Positions 6,267 to 7,353 of a DNA stretch of 7,353 bases are shown here, one piece after another; positions within the stretch are counted from its first letter, which is position 1; each line of letters begins with the position of its first letter. The translations under genes and the position numbers were made by a program. The DNA comes from Cyclobacteriaceae bacterium. GTDB taxonomy: Bacteria; Bacteroidota; Bacteroidia; Cytophagales; Cyclobacteriaceae. The notes under the pieces were generated by a model, which was not told the DNA's origin, ran no database searches, and worked only from the letters and a program-made list of their open reading frames with translations. The stretch is from the NCBI GenBank assembly GCA_029882675.1, contig JAOUKJ010000196.1:1-7353 (forward strand), in the 5' to 3' direction.

Positions 6267-7353
6267 ATGAAAACCCACCTTTCCCTTCTCATTATTTTTA
6301 TGCTAGTCACTTTGGCCTGCAAGCGGAACCAAGATATAACACCTTCAACCCAAGCAACCATAAGTCAGTCCCATTACCTGACCAACCGCGCACCGTTGGT
6401 AGCTACACCTTATCTGGAACTACCCCTGGGCGCCATCAAACCCAAAGGCTGGTTGCTCGATCAGTTACACCGCATGCGCGATGGTCTTACAGGTAATCTG
6501 GATGAGGTCTATGCCACCGTAACAGGGCCACGCAACGGCTGGCTGGGTGGCGATGGCGATGGTTGGGAAAGGGGCCCTTATTGGGTGGATGGCCTGTTGC
6601 CATTGGCCTATCTTCTTGACGACCAAAAGTTAAAAGACAAGGCCATGAAATGGGTGGAATGGGCGCTGAACAGCCAAACACCAACGGGATATTTTGGGCC
6701 GGTGCCTTTTGAAGTGGAGCCGGAAAGCGAACCGGGTTTGCAAAAGACCCGACGCAAAGACTGGTGGCCCAAGATGGTGATGCTCAAAGTATTGCAACAA
6801 TACTATAGCGCCACACAAGATGAACGCGTACTCACCTTGATGGGCAACTATTTTAAATACCAGTTGAAAGAGCTTCCGGGCACACCCCTCGACCACTGGA
6901 CACTATGGGCCAACCGCCGGGGAGGAGACAACCTGATGATGGTCTACTGGTTGTACAACATCACCGGGGAGGAATACCTGCTGGAGCTAGGGGAGCTGAT
7001 TCACGAACAGACTTTTCCATGGACACGTGTTTTTCTCAACGATGACTGTTACAGTGAATTGCAGACCCCCTGGCATTACTCACAACTCAAACACTATCCC
7101 TTCGATGAGGAGGAAATCAACAATCTGTGTATCAATCAAATGGGTAGCTTTCATACCGTCAATATTGCACAGGGGATAAAAGAACCACTCATCTACTATC
7201 AGCAAAGTAAGGACAGCATTCACCTGAAGGCCGTGAAAGTAGCACTGAAAAACCTTCAAAAATATCACGGCCAGCCCCAGGGTATGTATGGAGGCGATGA
7301 ACCCTTGCATGGCAATGATCCCACCCGGGGGGTGGAGCTCTGCTCAGTAGTGG
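6267..7353 (+). CDS. GH127/DUF1680-like glycosidase lipoprotein (beta-L-arabinofuranosidase superfamily), 3' end outside window
   Basis: The first 362 codons are present and the frame runs off the window end. Residues 1-17 form a lipoprotein signal peptide with lipobox TLAC and Cys18, followed by basic KRN rather than an acidic tail, so a periplasmic location is more likely than the surface. The body has an (alpha/alpha)6-barrel character: WLGGDGDGWERGPYWVDGLL (92-111), PTGYFGPVPFEV (139-150), NRRGGDNLMMVYWLYNITGE (216-235), GMYGGDEPL (339-347) and RGVELCSVV (354-362). Glu357-x-Cys359 matches the E-x-C zinc-ligand pattern of GH127, and Glu345 is a possible acid/base. The nucleophile cysteine region lies beyond the window. 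GH127 enzymes remove L-arabinofuranose, but this sequence lacks the usual N-terminal LSDVRL-type opening, so its activity may differ. It is divergent from the GH53 gene, supporting a role on pectic arabinogalactan. ATG 6267 is chosen because it starts the signal peptide. Confidence 0.8.
   Translation, partial: MKTHLSLLIIFMLVTLACKRNQDITPSTQATISQSHYLTNRAPLVATPYLELPLGAIKPKGWLLDQLHRMRDGLTGNLDEVYATVTGPRNGWLGGDGDGWERGPYWVDGLLPLAYLLDDQKLKDKAMKWVEWALNSQTPTGYFGPVPFEVEPESEPGLQKTRRKDWWPKMVMLKVLQQYYSATQDERVLTLMGNYFKYQLKELPGTPLDHWTLWANRRGGDNLMMVYWLYNITGEEYLLELGELIHEQTFPWTRVFLNDDCYSELQTPWHYSQLKHYPFDEEEINNLCINQMGSFHTVNIAQGIKEPLIYYQQSKDSIHLKAVKVALKNLQKYHGQPQGMYGGDEPLHGNDPTRGVELCSVV

Noticed and set aside
6487..6896. 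Open frames on the - strand opposite the GH127-like gene
   Set aside because: They overlap each other and a clearly coding + strand frame with signal peptide and family motifs, so they are shadows.

Overview
The window looks like a chromosomal segment of a Gram-negative member of the Bacteroidota. The evidence is indirect: two genes encode lipoproteins for pectin-type polysaccharide breakdown, one with an acidic tail after the lipid-anchor cysteine (QKEE) that resembles the Bacteroidota surface-export signal. Start codons lack clear Shine-Dalgarno sequences, the one promoter candidate resembles the Bacteroidota -33/-7 type, and the protein sequences have a Bacteroidota flavour. No rRNA, tRNA, CRISPR array, insertion sequence or phage gene is visible.

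Left part (1-2383, + strand): the downstream end of a surface-polysaccharide operon. It holds the C-terminus of a GNAT/FemAB-like acyltransferase, a Wzx/PST-type polysaccharide flippase and a family 2 glycosyltransferase. The genes overlap (ATGA, then 8 bp), so they are probably translationally coupled. Together they would modify, assemble and flip a lipid-linked oligosaccharide.

Middle (2422-4919): two housekeeping genes read divergently from an 83-bp gap. On the - strand is fhs (formate-tetrahydrofolate ligase, one-carbon metabolism). On the + strand is a trmN6/yfiC-type tRNA methyltransferase that appears to start at TTG. fhs converges on the polysaccharide operon across a 38-bp gap with no convincing terminator.

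Right part (4956-7353): a divergent pair of carbohydrate-active lipoproteins separated by 207 bp. The - strand gene is a GH53 endo-beta-1,4-galactanase, probably surface exposed. The + strand gene is a GH127/DUF1680-like glycosidase (beta-L-arabinofuranosidase superfamily), cut by the window end. They suggest a small locus for galactan or arabinogalactan side chains of pectin. The gap contains a perfect 11-bp tandem repeat and an inverted repeat around a Bacteroidota-like promoter, which is the best candidate regulatory site in the window.

Most genes belong to well-known families. The less ordinary points are the repeat cluster at 6200-6242, the contrasting lipoprotein tails of the two glycosidases, the divergent GH127-like sequence and the A8 run at the first gene overlap. 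I did not find a clearly new biological system here.
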